Positions 47,520 through 62,500 of a stretch of DNA of 64,000 nucleotides are shown here, in pieces. The DNA comes from Ipomoea triloba (Eukaryota > Streptophyta > Magnoliopsida > Solanales > Convolvulaceae): positions 26,443,202-26,507,201 of the forward strand of contig NC_044916.1 in NCBI RefSeq assembly GCF_003576645.1, written 5' to 3'. The stretch's first letter is position 1; the number at the start of each line of letters is the position of its first letter. The notes beneath the pieces were generated by a model. That model saw only the letters and a program-made list of their open reading frames with translations. It did not search any database and had not been told where the DNA came from. The position numbers and the translations under genes are program-made.

Positions 47520-50500
47520 TCATTTTCGTTTCTTCTTCCCATACAGAATAGAGTCAATCTGCAGGCTCCTGTTGAAAGCCTCGTTGAAAAGAAAACGTGT
47601 TTGGAAGGCGGAAATGATTGGCATCCAAGCCAGGCAAGCTAGAGGAGCAAAGATAACTACTCCCATTCCATAATCATAAGCTTGAGCAAACACCTGAGTG
47701 AAATGCCATAGCCCGGTTCCTTCAATCATCGGTCTCACAGCCTGTGCAACCTGTGAACCAGAAAGTAATGATCGAGATTTTGATTTATCATCAAATTTTA
47801 ATGTTTAGGGAATAGGGAATATATCATTGCAATGTTACCATTATCAAGCCCCATCCGGTTGGCAGAAACGCTAGACAGCAGACGATCAAATCTCGCACTG
47901 ATAGATCACAGATGATTGAGAGGGTTATAATTGTAGACACAACTCCCAGGAAAAGCAGTGCTTTGAAGAGCCGGAAGGCTAGATGATAGTTAGCGCTGAG
48001 AAAGTGCCTCCCAATACTGACAGCCTGTGTATCATGTTCAAATGATCGATAACATGAATGAATATCCGAACAGGGTATGATTAAAATGAACAATTTATAC
48101 TATAATGGTATCGGTTAAGGAACCTTTGAGGTTAACAGCTATCTGCATAAAAAAATTGGTGGGAGAAGGAGAATTGCAGGATAGAAGTTTACCTTGACCA
48201 AAAGGAAAATCATGACAATGACAACCCATGAGAGCAAATAAACAATGAAATTTTTATTGTCCCCGGATATATCAAGGTGATAGACCAATCCATATTGGTA
48301 AATAAAAAATCTTAGAGAAAGAAGTATCTCAATCAACCGAGAAAGCAGCCCTGAATGACGGAGATGAGCTTGCTCGTCATACCACCATGACTGCCAACTT
48401 TTATCCTGTTGGATTCCTATACCACCTTGCTGCTGTATCCACTTGTTCCAATCTTTCCAGTCATCTACTATCTTGCCCCAGTCAAATCCAGAGGGATTAA
48501 ATAGAAATGGTGCAAGCAACCAAGTCATTGACATGAACCAGACTGCATAAGTAATCAGTACATAAACCATGGTGTTTTCGTATGCTCGTCTAAATAAATC
48601 ATAAACAATCAACAGAAGCAGAAGCTCAAATCCTTTTATAAAGTGGCTCCGTGAGTATAATCTATAGTTTTCAGTGAAGCTTGCATGAAAAACCACAACC
48701 TTGCGCCCAGTTGGCCTATACTTGGCACCCCCATGGAGGATTGTTCTACCAAAGTAGTGAGATTTGGTACCATATGAAAATGTAAAGAATACAGCAGCTA
48801 GTTGCAGTTGCATGAGCACAAAATCTTTAAGTGCATTGAGAAACCCTCTCTCCAGCCCAATCTCTATAACCATTGGTAAGCCTGTCAAGAGCCCAAGCTG
48901 GATAAATGACTGTGAGGCTAAAGCCGTTTCAAGTGATTTTAAGTTTTGCACTTTTGCCTCAATCAGAAGTGCTTTTTGAAGACCGCTTAGGACTAGGTAT
49001 AACTGGCCGTAAAGGAACACATAAATTGTTATCACTGATATCTGCAGAAGTTTTATCATAATAATGATAACAGATGTTAAAGATTGAAGCAGCCAGATAT
49101 ATCAATGAACAAATTAAAACTTAAGAGCTTCAACTGAGAAATGATTTTTTTTTTTCCATTTAAGAAAGTATCGTAATCTAGAATATGGCACTTGAATTGG
49201 CTTAGATATTTTATGAAAAGTATTCACTTCAAAAGATGCAACATACTTTGAAGAGGTCAAAATTTGTAAGTATAACATCAAATTAAATGGAATTTCCATG
49301 CTTGAAACGCAATAGAAAGGAGACATTTGGGATTTGACTATTACCAGGCTGTTAAAGTAGAAACCTATTGTTGTGAAATAACAAGAGAGCATCCGAAAGA
49401 AGTCAAATCGATGTCCAAGGCGGTATATGTCTCGACTAATTGTTTGCTCACTGTTGCCATTTGCTACTTTCGCTTCAAACTTTGAGATCTGGTTGAGTCC
49501 TACATCACGACCTTTGCCAACTTGCATATACTCAAGATATGTAACACATCCCCGGCGTAGTGTAGTGTTAAATCCTACATGTATATCCAGAGATTATTAA
49601 TTTAAATTTAATATGACTGAATGATGCCAAATAATATTTCGAAGCAAGCCAGTTTCAACCTGCGAAAACATCCTCACTCAAGTTAATTGTTTTTGATGCT
49701 TTGCTTATGCCTCCCCTTGTCAAGTGAAATATTCTATCAAACAAATCAGGATGACCATAATGGAACCTGACCCTGTATTTGATTATGAAAAATGAAGTCA
49801 AATAGTGAAAATGAAAAATAATTATTTATCATATGTAGAAAAAAAGTTTAAGTAACGTTTGTTATGATTAACAGGCAGAATATGGATTTCTTCAAAATAA
49901 CTGATGGTTTAAAAAAAAAAAATTTACAGAAGACCTTGTTGATTGAATGGATACTTGCATTATTGCAAAGGGAATATTGACCTGAATTTTAATTTCTAGA
50001 AAAAAAAAATTTTATTTCTGAGATCTGGTTTAGCAGTATTTTCTCTATATCTTCAGAATAAGCATGCAAAAGCAAGGGAAGTTACCTGAGTGGGTTAGCT
50101 AGAAGTCTTTGGCCAATTGTAACAAAGCTGGTTTCTTGATAGGACATGAACCAAGCTAAAGAAGAAACACTGCAATCACGAAAGTTTCTACAGTTATAAC
50201 TACAAGATTAAATTGATTTCTAAATACATTATGAGCTCTTAAAATGTCTAGTTTTGTGTGAAGAAAAACCTTCATATTACTGTTTAAAGAAATATGGCAT
50301 CTATTTTTGCAAATCCAAAACAAATTACTACATTTTCAAGATTTTAGATAGTAACCTTCCAGTAAATATATGTTCTCTCATGCCAATGATCGTGGGAGGC
50401 CTATGACCTCGGTTATTCAGAAATTCCTGCAAGATATTTCTCATTTTGAGAGCTTCTTCCATATAATTATCCTGTCAGGGCATGTTATTAGTACAAATTT

Positions 50501-53500
50501 GTAAATCTCTGATTCCAAAAGCCAAAAAACTTAAGGCAGTGAATACTTGGTTCATGTCGATTGCTTGGAGAGCTTCCCCGCGTGTAAAAATTATGGCATG
50601 ATTTTGATTCTCTGGTTTGCCTTCTCCAATATTTGGTGAACCAGGGAGTTTAATGCGATACACCTCCTATAATATAAAAATGGAGTTATATAGTGACTAT
50701 AACTAAAAGAAGTTTATAATGATAAGGCATTTCTTGATTAACTTTTATTTATTTTTTAAATCACTGACATAGAATTGCAGATGCAGTTACCTGGTCAAAA
50801 CCGTTGATAGCTTTAACCAGTATAGATGAATAAGTTTTTTGAGATTTTCCTTCTTCTTTCTCTTCAACATATGCAACACGGAGAGAAGGATACCTTTTGA
50901 GCAAGAGTACCAAACAGAGAAGATGTTATTCCAAGATCTTGTCCTTAGCCAAGAATTATATGTGCGTGTGTGTGTCTGTTAGATTGCATTCAGAAAATAC
51001 ATTTTCATCAAATCAAGTATGTCTTGTGCCTGTGGGTCTCCGGAGGTCTTTTGAGATCCAAACATTTGACAGGAAACAACATGAGTAAATTTCATGTCTG
51101 CTAATGCTTCAAGTTGAGCTGCTAATCTGTCATTGTCATAACCTCTAAGTATGTCTGCATAAAAGAGTTTGGATTTAGGAGACCAAAAACACACACACAC
51201 ACACACACAAAGAACATGTAGCAAGCAGGTCCCAACAAACCATCATTCTCAGCCATGTCAAGAAAAGCTTGCAACTTTATAGCTTCCCTGTAGTACATCA
51301 TTCCTCGCACTGTTAAAGGAATAAAGAAAATATTACTATGCATGGTGAAAGTAGTACATCTTCAGATTAGAATGAAAATGGATATCAATGAACTGGACCT
51401 GTCCTGCTTAGAGTTTGCCCTCGAAAAGATGCCCATTTCCTCAGATCTTCCTCATAAAGGTCATCATTGGATTCATTTGATATTTCCATTCCTATACGTT
51501 CTGAAAAGTTTTCCCATTCATCTGAATAGAAGAGTCAAAGTTAGATCCAATACAATGAAAGAGAAATGGTTTTGCACCACTCAGCTACTTAAAACAAATT
51601 GTATGTGCCAACCTGGATATATCTTCTTCATATAGAAATTAATGGACACTCCTTGTTTGCGTGAACGAAGCTCTTTTGATGAAAACTTAACTTCTTCCAT
51701 GTAGTGTGGAGTCAGAATGCTGTAAAGGAAAAAATAAAATCAGTACAACAGGTATATAAAGGGTTGAAATCTCTACAATTTCAAAACCTATCTTTCTAAA
51801 GATGACTGCTTGAGTTTCCCATAGGAGTGGCCCTTATCGACCACGTAAGAATTTGACATCTCAGAACAAAGATATAGTTATTGGCTCCATGTGATGATAA
51901 CTTTTTTTCTTAAACAAGAAGTTTTCATCAATTCAACCTGAAGAATACAGACAATGGCCATTCTCTAGTGGCAGCTTTGCTATTAACTGAGCACTAAAAC
52001 TACCATAAAGAAAATAGATTGATGATACAGTACACAAATATTAAGTGACATGCCCTACTACAAAATAATTACACATGTTTCATGAATTCAAATATTCCCA
52101 GCTTTACATATAACATGAAAAAGCATGTTCTAAAATGATCCATAAGTAAATAGGTAATTGTCAGTACAAAAACAATAAACAAGTGAAGTGCTAAGATTTA
52201 ACCTGAAAGACAGCATGTTGCGTACTTTTGGGGCACTTGGCATGTCCATAAATAGAGATGTGGCAAAAAATGAAATCCGTCTCCGAGCCTCCAGGTTCTT
52301 GGGCACATCCAATGCTTTATCTTTGATAGTGAGCAGCAAAAGAAATCGTTTGATCTACCATAAAACTTAAATAAGTTTTTGTCCATGCTTTGCATTTTCC
52401 ATTTATTATAATTTAATAATACAACACTAAAAATGGCATTTATTGAACACAAATGTAGAAAGTATTAAATAGAATTATTTTATTAGGAGGCAAACATAAG
52501 AAGTAAATTGAAGCACCTTTTCCATTATGGAGTCAGTATCTGGCAACGGAAAATGGATACAGCGCTTTGATGCAAACAGTAGTGGCTCAATTGGACTAGA
52601 AAAAATTTCAGTTGGCTCCTTTTCTTGTTCAGCCTGAAGTGAAGCCAGTACTCTGTATGTGATCAAGAATTTAGCAGACAATATGAAGTTAACAATCTCG
52701 ATCACTTGCAATGAGAATCTTAGCATCTAACCTTGAACCATTTCGCATCAAATCACTGGTTACGAGCTCAAATATATCTTGGAGTACCAATACTACCGTG
52801 CTATGGTGGTCTTCATTTCCCTCAACCTTGATACGGCAATTTATGTTGACATGAACAGCATTAGTCGTTGGAAAAAATGAACAAGTAAATCATCTTTAGT
52901 AAAAGATTAACTGAAATTATGTGAAAAATTACCAGAAGTTCAACTAACTCGATACATTTCTCATGTAACTGTGGTAGTTCACTTATCTTTAGGTCCTTAA
53001 TAAAAGTTGATCTTCCAATACTCTCCTCAATTTCAATGAATATACTAGAAACAATCCTGAAAGGCAGAAAGTCATGATAGTCTACAACTAATGAAAAAAA
53101 ACAAGAAGAAAGAAGCCAAGTATCATGTCAACTTTAGATTACTCATTAGATGATGCACCTTCTCTCCAGGTCACCAACAACAAGGATTTCTAGGATGTCT
53201 TTCAGTAACTCATAACACTCAGTTACAACCAGGTACATGCAGGTGTCCTTTTTAATCTTTTTCAAAAGTTGTGCATCTTTTCCCACAAAATCTCGGGCTA
53301 TACAAAGTGCTGTTGAAAGCTAAAGATGAACAATGAACCATAGGTTTTAAACAAATGTTAGGAGAATTACAAGTAATTGAGAAAAGAATTCCAAAATTTA
53401 CATGGTACCTGGTTTGCTAAGAGGAATACAGGCCAACGAACCCGGCCTAAGAATAACTCTGATGACACAGGTATTTTCATCAAATCCACCTCCCTGTTAT

Positions 53501-56500
53501 TAGTGAAAGATAAAGCCATGTTTAATGATATTAAGAGTACTGGGCAATTCTAGTGAAGTTACATTGTGTAGTCCCTCTTTGCAGGGTTGGTGATCTCTCT
53601 TCATGGAGTTATTGGTCCTGAATTGTTTGGAGGTGTTGTATTTGGTTGTTGTGCAATTATTTGGGATATTGTATTTGCTTGTTTCAGTGAGCATATTCAT
53701 CTGTTAGAAATCTTATTAATTAATTAGTTAATTCCACTAAAGGTCTTCCATATTTGGTCCTTGACTTCAAAATCAACTACATTTAGTCCTTGATTATTGA
53801 AAATTCACCAAATTCATTCTTTTGTTACCTAATTTGTTGGCTGGCCATCAAATTTGAGGATAAAGTTGTAGCTAGTTTTCATATGTAAGCACTTTGAAGC
53901 TTTCATTAGTTAGTCTAAAGCATTCAAAATCCCCAAATTGAGAATCAAAATCAAACTCCACATGTACAAAGGGTGGAATGGAGTTTTTAATAGAGAGTGG
54001 AGTCTGATTTTGACTCTTAATTTGGAAAATTTGACTGCTTTAGACTAACTGACAAAGGTTTCAAGGGTACCAAAGTAAGGAAATTACAATTTCATCTCGA
54101 ATTTGATGGCCAAGTGGCCAACCAATGGAATTGGTAACAGAAGGCTGAATCTAGCAAATTTTCAATAATTGAGGACTAAATGTGATTGATATTAAAGTCA
54201 ATAACCGCAGATAGAAATACTTAATTGTCATTGGAATTAATTCTTAATTCCTGTTGTAATGTAATACATTGTATACTTACCATTTCGAGAAAAAACACTA
54301 TTAAAAGTTCAATGTAAAACAAATAAATCTGACAAGACATTATTAACCTGTTGCTAATCAAGTCCTCTTCACGGAAGCTATAAATAATTTGGTTCCATAC
54401 AAGAGCAAAGTTCACAACACCATTCTTCTCATTTCCTGAAGCCTGAAATTTAACTTAAAAGGTGAACAACTTTGGAAAAACAGAGTTGGTAACTGAAGTA
54501 GCAAGTTCATTTCAAAATTTAACAAGACATAACCTTTTGAAATCTCTGGTGGAATAACAACCTTTTTATTCCATTCGGACTGTCTTTTGCTTGTGGTGGA
54601 ACGAGATACTTGTTGAATGCAGAAGGCAAAGTGTGAAATCTGCTTCTCAGCATTCCTAAGGTCCTAATCTGTGTTGAGAAAAGAAAGAAAGAAAGAAAGA
54701 AAAAAAAAAAAAAAAAAGGAAATGAGAAACTTGTTGTGACAGATTTGGAAAGTAATCAAATATGGAGTTACTTACTTCACCAAGGTGGCGCAGAATTCCA
54801 TACACTCCACCAAAAACAGAACAATAAACAGAATACCAGATTTGTGCATCCATGAAATATACCTGGACAAAAACACCACTAAGTATGCCAAAGAAAACAC
54901 ATTATGCAATAAAGTTCATCTAATACATGAGGACTATAACCACTATAAAGATTGAGAATAGAGACACATGAGGAACAAAGGGTTAACTATTTTTGGCTTC
55001 TTTAGTTCCAATATGAGTTGGTCTTTAGCCCGTTTAACGTAAGGGGTTACAGTTTGCAGGCATCACTTTGAGTTTCAAGCATAGTTGACTAAATCAAGTT
55101 CAACATAAGAGGGATTCTTATAGAAGCTTACAAATATAATAGGTGCCCATATAGCAGCGATCGCTCCACAATTATTCTTCACTGAATGGAGAAAATTCAT
55201 TCAAATGATCTCAATGAATAAAACTTTGACTTGAGCCTTGAGTCATGCAGGAAGCAAATAAAATAGTTGATAAAACTAGTAAAGTAGTACCTTTGGGGAA
55301 AAGCTCATGCCAGTCATAACCTTTAACCCCAATCGTCATGATCTGTCTTGTAGGTGATATAAGTGGTTTTATCTGTATACAAACAATTTGATTCTGAGAT
55401 TCTACTTTACATTCCTATGCCTAAGTGCACATTGCAACTGACACCGGTACCATTCCTAGGTCATTGACCAGACTATTGCGCACTGCACATTCTGAACTTT
55501 GTAATAATATGTATAACAGCCAAAGGGCTGATAAGCTGATAAATATTGAAACCGTTTTTAAAAACACATTCCTAAATGTTAAAAAGGATGCGAAGGAAAC
55601 ATATGTTTCTTTCGGATTAACTACACACCTCTACTGATCATAAACTCTATTAGCTGGGACATGCTCTCCATCTGAGTCCAAAACAATTTAACAAGAAATG
55701 CAGCACATATTTACATGAGCCTTCAGAACCAACAAAGCATTTAGATAATGCATGTGTTTTCCCGCTAAGTTGGCTATTCGGATTTCTTAATGAATAGTAG
55801 AATGTGATATATATCTAATTTGAGATTTTCAGAGAAAGATCTGGCATCACTCACCTCAAATATATAGCTAAATGTGAGTTTGCTGAGCAATAACAAGACC
55901 CAAAAGAGTGTATACCTACAAGCAAATATATACATACTTTGAGAAGCCCATCTAAAGAATACTCCAGGCAAAACAAGCTCAAAGTTAAGGATACAAGAAA
56001 TACTTCAGAATTGAGAGTTGGCTTTCTTGCATTCCTCGTCCAACAAATAGTCTAGGCTGCATGTTGCAAAGGAACAAAACTGGGTAAGTGGTAATGAATA
56101 TTCCATTATTACTACGGAAAATATCTAAGCCACCAACAAATTATGACAGGTATGTGGGTGCAATAAATAATAATAGGTGTAATGACTCCATCATCACAGG
56201 AATAGAAAGTCATTGTAAACTCGTACAATTCATTTGGCTTCTCATAACTAGATTAGGACTCAAGCAACTATAACAGTTTGAGACGGCAGATGAAAGACTT
56301 CTTTAAAAGTCAAAGATGATTGATTTGCTCATTTTTCCTATACTGAACTTCTGCATTATATAATTTTCAGTATATCACATAGATTTGACATGAACTGTAA
56401 TTCTGTAAAGATAATTAGTTAGAATAAAATAATAATATCTGGGTGTAAGATTGCACCTTAAATACCAATTTGTCTTAACACATTGCAACTCATGGAGCAG

Positions 56501-59500
56501 GGTAATTATTTTTTACCTGTGTCCACCAAGACAAAAGTGTGCATACACGGAAATTGGAGGTCTCAATGTATTTTCCAACCGCAGGCACAAGAAACAGAAT
56601 TGTGTCAAAAGCGTTAGTCATCAAATAAAATGCAACTGCAACCATATAGGAGGAATAACACCACTCTCCAAGCCAGCTTCCACCGTCTGTTGAATAACAA
56701 GTATATTTTCGTCGAGAATTTGCATAAAATATTGGAAGAATGGTGGTCCATATCATAGCAACAACCACCTTCAGTAGACATTTTGTAGTTTGAGCAGAGT
56801 CCATTGTACTTCTTGCTTTCCATGTAAATACAATGTCCAGAATAGCTGCAAGAATGGGAACCTCTTAAGGTTCTTCTGTTTTACATTTTGACTACATAAT
56901 AAGCCACTAAAAATGCTTAAATAAAGAACAAAAAGGTAATGAGAAATAAAAATTAGAAAAGAGATATTGCAGTTTTAAGGTAAAAAAAAGAATCAAGAAA
57001 AGCTAATATATAAAAGATAAGTATGACAACTATCTAAACTTTTCATGCAAAAGGGGTCAATTATAATGTTAACATGAACAGCGTCCAAACATATAAAACT
57101 ATCATGCCCTACCAATGTGAGACACAGATTTGGGTGGTAACGTTAGCACTCATTCACTCTTATTTTAAGAATAAGTCTAAAATACCTGTGCTTAAAGTGC
57201 TTTTTCATATAGACATTTATTTTTATTTTTATTTTTATTTTTATTTTGAAAGCTAATGAAGATCTTTATTTAGTTTTCCATCGAATACATTTCATTTAGA
57301 AAATTAACCATTTATCTACTATGAGAAATCATACCATGTACAAGTTTAAGGATGGCAGACGTAATGAAGATACTCATAACATCCTCCAGTATTGCAGCAT
57401 CAAACACTTGTAGAGGCGACTCCAAATCATGAGATGCCATAATTATCATAGCCTAAATGGAATAAATTAAAGAAGATAAGGATAAGGATAATAACTTAAC
57501 AAGTGTCAGTAATTTGGTTAACTATAATAAGACAAGGAATTGTAAGCACACCTGAAGTGAAAGGATAAGAAAGTTCCATAACCTATCAAAGCTTCTAAAA
57601 ATCTGCCAAAATGAACGGATCTCCACAAAGTTTGTCTTCCCTAACCATTTCGGTTTCCGTGGCTCTTCTTCTTTCAACTAGAGATCACCAAAAAGAGCTT
57701 TGTGAGTAGTGTGATCTAAAATTACTAAGGGTGTGAGTTTTTAAGCATGAACCTTATTTAAATTTTTCTGCATCCCACTATCAAACTACTATGACAGCAG
57801 TGTAGTATGTGGTGGAAGAGAATAAACAATACTTTAAACACCAAAGAGTTTACTGTTCTTTTCCACAAGAATCAATAATAATCAACTGAACAACTAGGTT
57901 AAAATATGTGATTGTCACACACAAGGATCATCTCAAATCTGTCCCTTACACTTCAACTAAGATACGAACATAGTACAGTTCACTAGTAAATAGTTTTAGG
58001 CATAAAAGAAAACAACAGTAAAGCTTATGACATGGTGCAATGTCAGCACATTTTTCTTGGTTTTGACACTCAAAACTTGATTACTTAACAAAGCTGGAAA
58101 AACTATTTTGGAGGGAAGGAGAAGGAAAGAAACAAAATTATGTTATAAGACTAACCAAACAAGCTGGCAATTGATTTTTACTATGGAGTATTATTTATTC
58201 TTGTCCATAGCCACTTCAAAGATATAAAATTCTTATTATGTAATCAAATTCTTCAATGAGGAGACAATGTTTACATTTCCCAGAAAATTATCATTGAGTT
58301 CTGCAGTTATATAGTGGATTTGTATCTTGCAGAGCTGTAAAGCAAGGATATTTCTTTTGGGAAATTAAAATAGTCATTGATTAAACTGCACCAGGACTTA
58401 GCTTAAGAATGCACATATGCTACAGTTTAAACCATCAGTCTGCTCTAGGAAGGCATAAAGACTAGTTAAAATTAGTACTTATTTGGACTGAAACAAAACC
58501 ATAGATGGTTTTACTATAAGAGTTTACTTATCACCAGCATTATCTAAATGGTATACTCACCCCCATTTCTTCATCTTCATTTTCAGCTTCATTTGCATCA
58601 TTTTTTTTGTCCTCAACATTTCCAACTGGACTCCGAACCTTTTCCACTTTCTGATCTGGTACAGATTTTACACAAAAGAAATCATGGTCCAGGCGCATGG
58701 GCCAACCTATTTGGAAACAATCTGGAGACCTGAAAATTAAGCAATGGGTACCTCATAACTAACCATATTTGGCAGTTATAACAAGAAAAGAGATATACTG
58801 AAAGTTTACCAGAAAAACTCATTGAGATCATCATAGTTCCTCCAGGTTGAATGATCAGTTGTGCCATTTTTGTTTTTCTCGGCTTCCTTAGGTATTTGAT
58901 GGAAAGGAAGAAACCAAATTAGTAAAGACTGAAAGATGGACTGCACTCCTGCTATCCTTTCATATATACAGAAAAGCGGGTTGCAATCCTTTTATAAAAA
59001 CTGTAAGATGGATAGCATCCAGGACTTTACTGGTACCTTACTTATAACTTCGTATATTGGTGAAACTACATTGTTAAGAAAGGACTCATATCCTCCTCCA
59101 TAAGCTGGCATAAATTTTTCTCCAGTTGTCATACTTACAGCATCAATCAACATGCTGTGCAATTCATAGGCCATCTAAAACAGAGATAATGCATGCATGG
59201 CAATATCATTTAGTATTTATATAATAGTTACATCCAACAAAAATTCATATAATACTTGTGCTGCATACATGTTCAGCATTTACAAATCATTCATTTTTTT
59301 TTGCATAAATTGCAAAGATTAATAACTCTATAAAAGTTCATGTTAGAAGAGACTTATCATTTTGATACGCTATCAACATAAACCATTATTTTCATCTTAA
59401 ACAATAAAATTAGAGGAACTGAATGAGAACATTTGTAAGAAAAGAATCAGAAATTGAGATCGAACTTCTTTTCCCTGGACAAAAAAACTGATGTCAAGTT

Positions 59501-62500
59501 CTGAAATTTACAAGTGAGAAGGAAAAAGGAAATGTTATGGAATGTACAAGTAATATTGAACCTAAATATATTAGGCAGCTTGGAGATTTATAAGAATTTT
59601 AGTAGGTAGTCATATGGAAACTTGTTTCCTTATAAGAAGTCTTCTAGCATGTATTTATAGGGCTCTGTATTCTATTTTCTAATATACAATATACAACTTA
59701 TTCAGAAACTCTCTCTTTACTTTCGTAACAGGAAAGAACAACAATAGCACAGGGGTCTCAACTTACATTGTGAAATATGTAACATAGGCACTCTGGCATC
59801 AACCTTAAATTAGCAGCCTCTCCCCATATTAGAAGATAAAGTCCTATATATAAAAGTTTGTACTGCAGGGCCTCCTGTTTCAGGAATGGCAGTCTGCATT
59901 ATGTTGAAATAAGAATTGCAAACTGTGACCAAATCACAAACCAGAAGACCAACATTTATGTAAGTAAATAACAATTTTTTATACCGAGCCTGCAGGTAGT
60001 TGCGGGGTGGAGGTGGCGAGTGAGGCTGTAATATTCAAAGCACAGATATAATGAAGTAATCTTACCTAATGCTGCTGTTTCTACCCAAGAATTTGCACCA
60101 ATCTGAATAATTTTTGAAGAACCTCTTCATGAGCTCATCAATAGCAAGATCACCTGACTAATACAAATACAAAAAACAAAGTAAAATAGAATTAAAAAAT
60201 TAAATAAATCAATTGAATACAAACAGTGAGTCGCACAGTTGATACCTTTGGAACTAATGTTTGCTTATGAGCTAGCCTGATATTGATGTTAGCAATAAGA
60301 AGAATTAAATGCTCTCTCTGGTTGTCAACATTTCCTTTCTGACATAAGAAAGACAAATTGATATTCAAGGATATAAGAAAATAAAATGTTTAGAGCAATC
60401 AGAACTGACAATATCTTTGTTAATTTGACTAAGTTGTCAAAATATGAATATAGAAATGCATAAAGATGAGCAAGTTCTTTTAATTTCTCTCCTTTTTATT
60501 TGTATTTCCTGAGGGGAAGGGAAGGGGTTGTATTACTTGAAATCCAAAGCAAAACTGGAGCCAATCAAACAAATCCATGTAAGCCAATCGTCTTCCACAT
60601 TCTTCAAGGAAGGGCAAACCACGAATATTGCGAATAGCAGCAACAGCAGCTTTAATCTGCAGAAAGTTTTCAGATTTTCAAAACTTATCCTATCATCATA
60701 TAGTGATCAAGCCAGCTGCAGAGAGCTTATAATTATCGGGAATGCCAAATTAGTGTCTTTTACTTAACTAATTGGATGTTAACAGCTGCAGCAATAAGGA
60801 ACGCAACACCATAATGGTTACTAAAAACAATCTGATAAAATAACTAGAAGCACACCTCTGGAAGTTGCATAATTGGATGATGAACCCCTCCCTGATCAAG
60901 AGGGAGGATGTTATATGGCACAAATAATTCAGATTTAGTGTCAATGCTCTCATTGTCAGCAAGGGCCTATTAACAACATAGAGAAAACAGAAGAAGAGAA
61001 TCTTTCAATTTGATGGAAAATTTTGCTTCAAGGAGAACTAAAAGAGAAAAGAGAAAATAACCTTAAAACCTGCTGCACTGGAAACTATGCTCAATACTTC
61101 AAACAAAACTGAAGCAATGGCTCGAGCTTTGGTCAACTTCTCTCTACAAAAATAGTCCAGAACGTAACATCAAACTATTATACAACAGAAATAATGAATT
61201 TGATAATTCCAGAAACAAAAGTATGTAGTTTGAGAATGTAATTTTATGACATAGTAGGAATTTTAACCTATTCTTAAGATTGGAATCTCCAACATGCTTG
61301 ATGATGTAGTTTTTGAACTTATGATAAACGCGTCTAAGTTCACGCAGATCACTCCTTTCCTTCCTTTTCCTAATAGTGGTTTCTTCATCCTATGGATCAT
61401 AGCAGAAGCATTAGATGGGACGGAACAAATTAAATTCATCGAGATGTAGTGAGGAAAAGAAAATTAGAAAACAGGACAAGTAGGAAGGAATTCAAACAAG
61501 TAATGGATTTGGTTAGTGTATAGATGCTGTTTCCAACAATCTGCGTGAAGTAATTCAAAAGAGCAGTGAAAATTAATTCATACTTACATGTTCAAGGCGT
61601 TGAAGAAGAGCAGTCTTGAATTGTCGTACGCCTCGTCCATTTGAATTCCGGTCCAAGTTGTGGGCTACTTCAAAAGCATGGAACCGACCTGTTCGTTCCT
61701 CAAACTTAAACTCTCATGCACTAATTCATCGAGTAGCGACCTCCATAAATGAATATAATGCATAAAATAAAATGCTTGCTTGTGTTAAATGTATGTTAAT
61801 ACACTCCTAGCTTCAATTTGGCAACCCAACTAAATTGGTTAAATTATCAATTTGATAATTAATGTTATATAAGTTTAATTCTTGGTTTATTTTTTTTAAT
61901 ACTACTGACTCTATTACAATGCAGTATCTGAAGCACAAAGAATTAATATGAGCTCGAACCCACCCCTTTCCATATGGGAATGCAACCAAGTGCTACTAGA
62001 CCACAAGGTCTTGGCAAGTTTAATTCTTGGTGGGAGCAATCTATTCGCGTTTTTTTGAGTTGAGTTAATCAATTATAAATAATTTAGACTAATTTTTCTT
62101 AATATTGTAGTTCTTTAAATCACAATGTAAAATTTATCCGGTACAAAATTTTAAATAGTGACTACAAAATTTTCTTCTAACCTTAGAACTAATCATGTTC
62201 TTTAATTTAAGGTGTGTTTGGAAACCCGGAAAATGATTTCTGGAAATCATTTTCCAGGTTTTTTGTGTTTGGGAAGGCTAGGGAAAACATGGTCAAAGGA
62301 AAACAACCCAATGGTCAATGGAAAATGAGGGGAAGTCATTTTCCAAGTCCTCTCCTGGGCATTTCTTTCCTCTTCTCCTCTTCTCTTGCTTTTGGCTTCC
62401 AACACTCATTTTTTCTTCTCGTGCCATTATCATCTTCCTATCATCAAACCTTTTCTTCCTTTTCTTTTTTTGTTGATTTATTTTCTAAGATCTGAAAACA

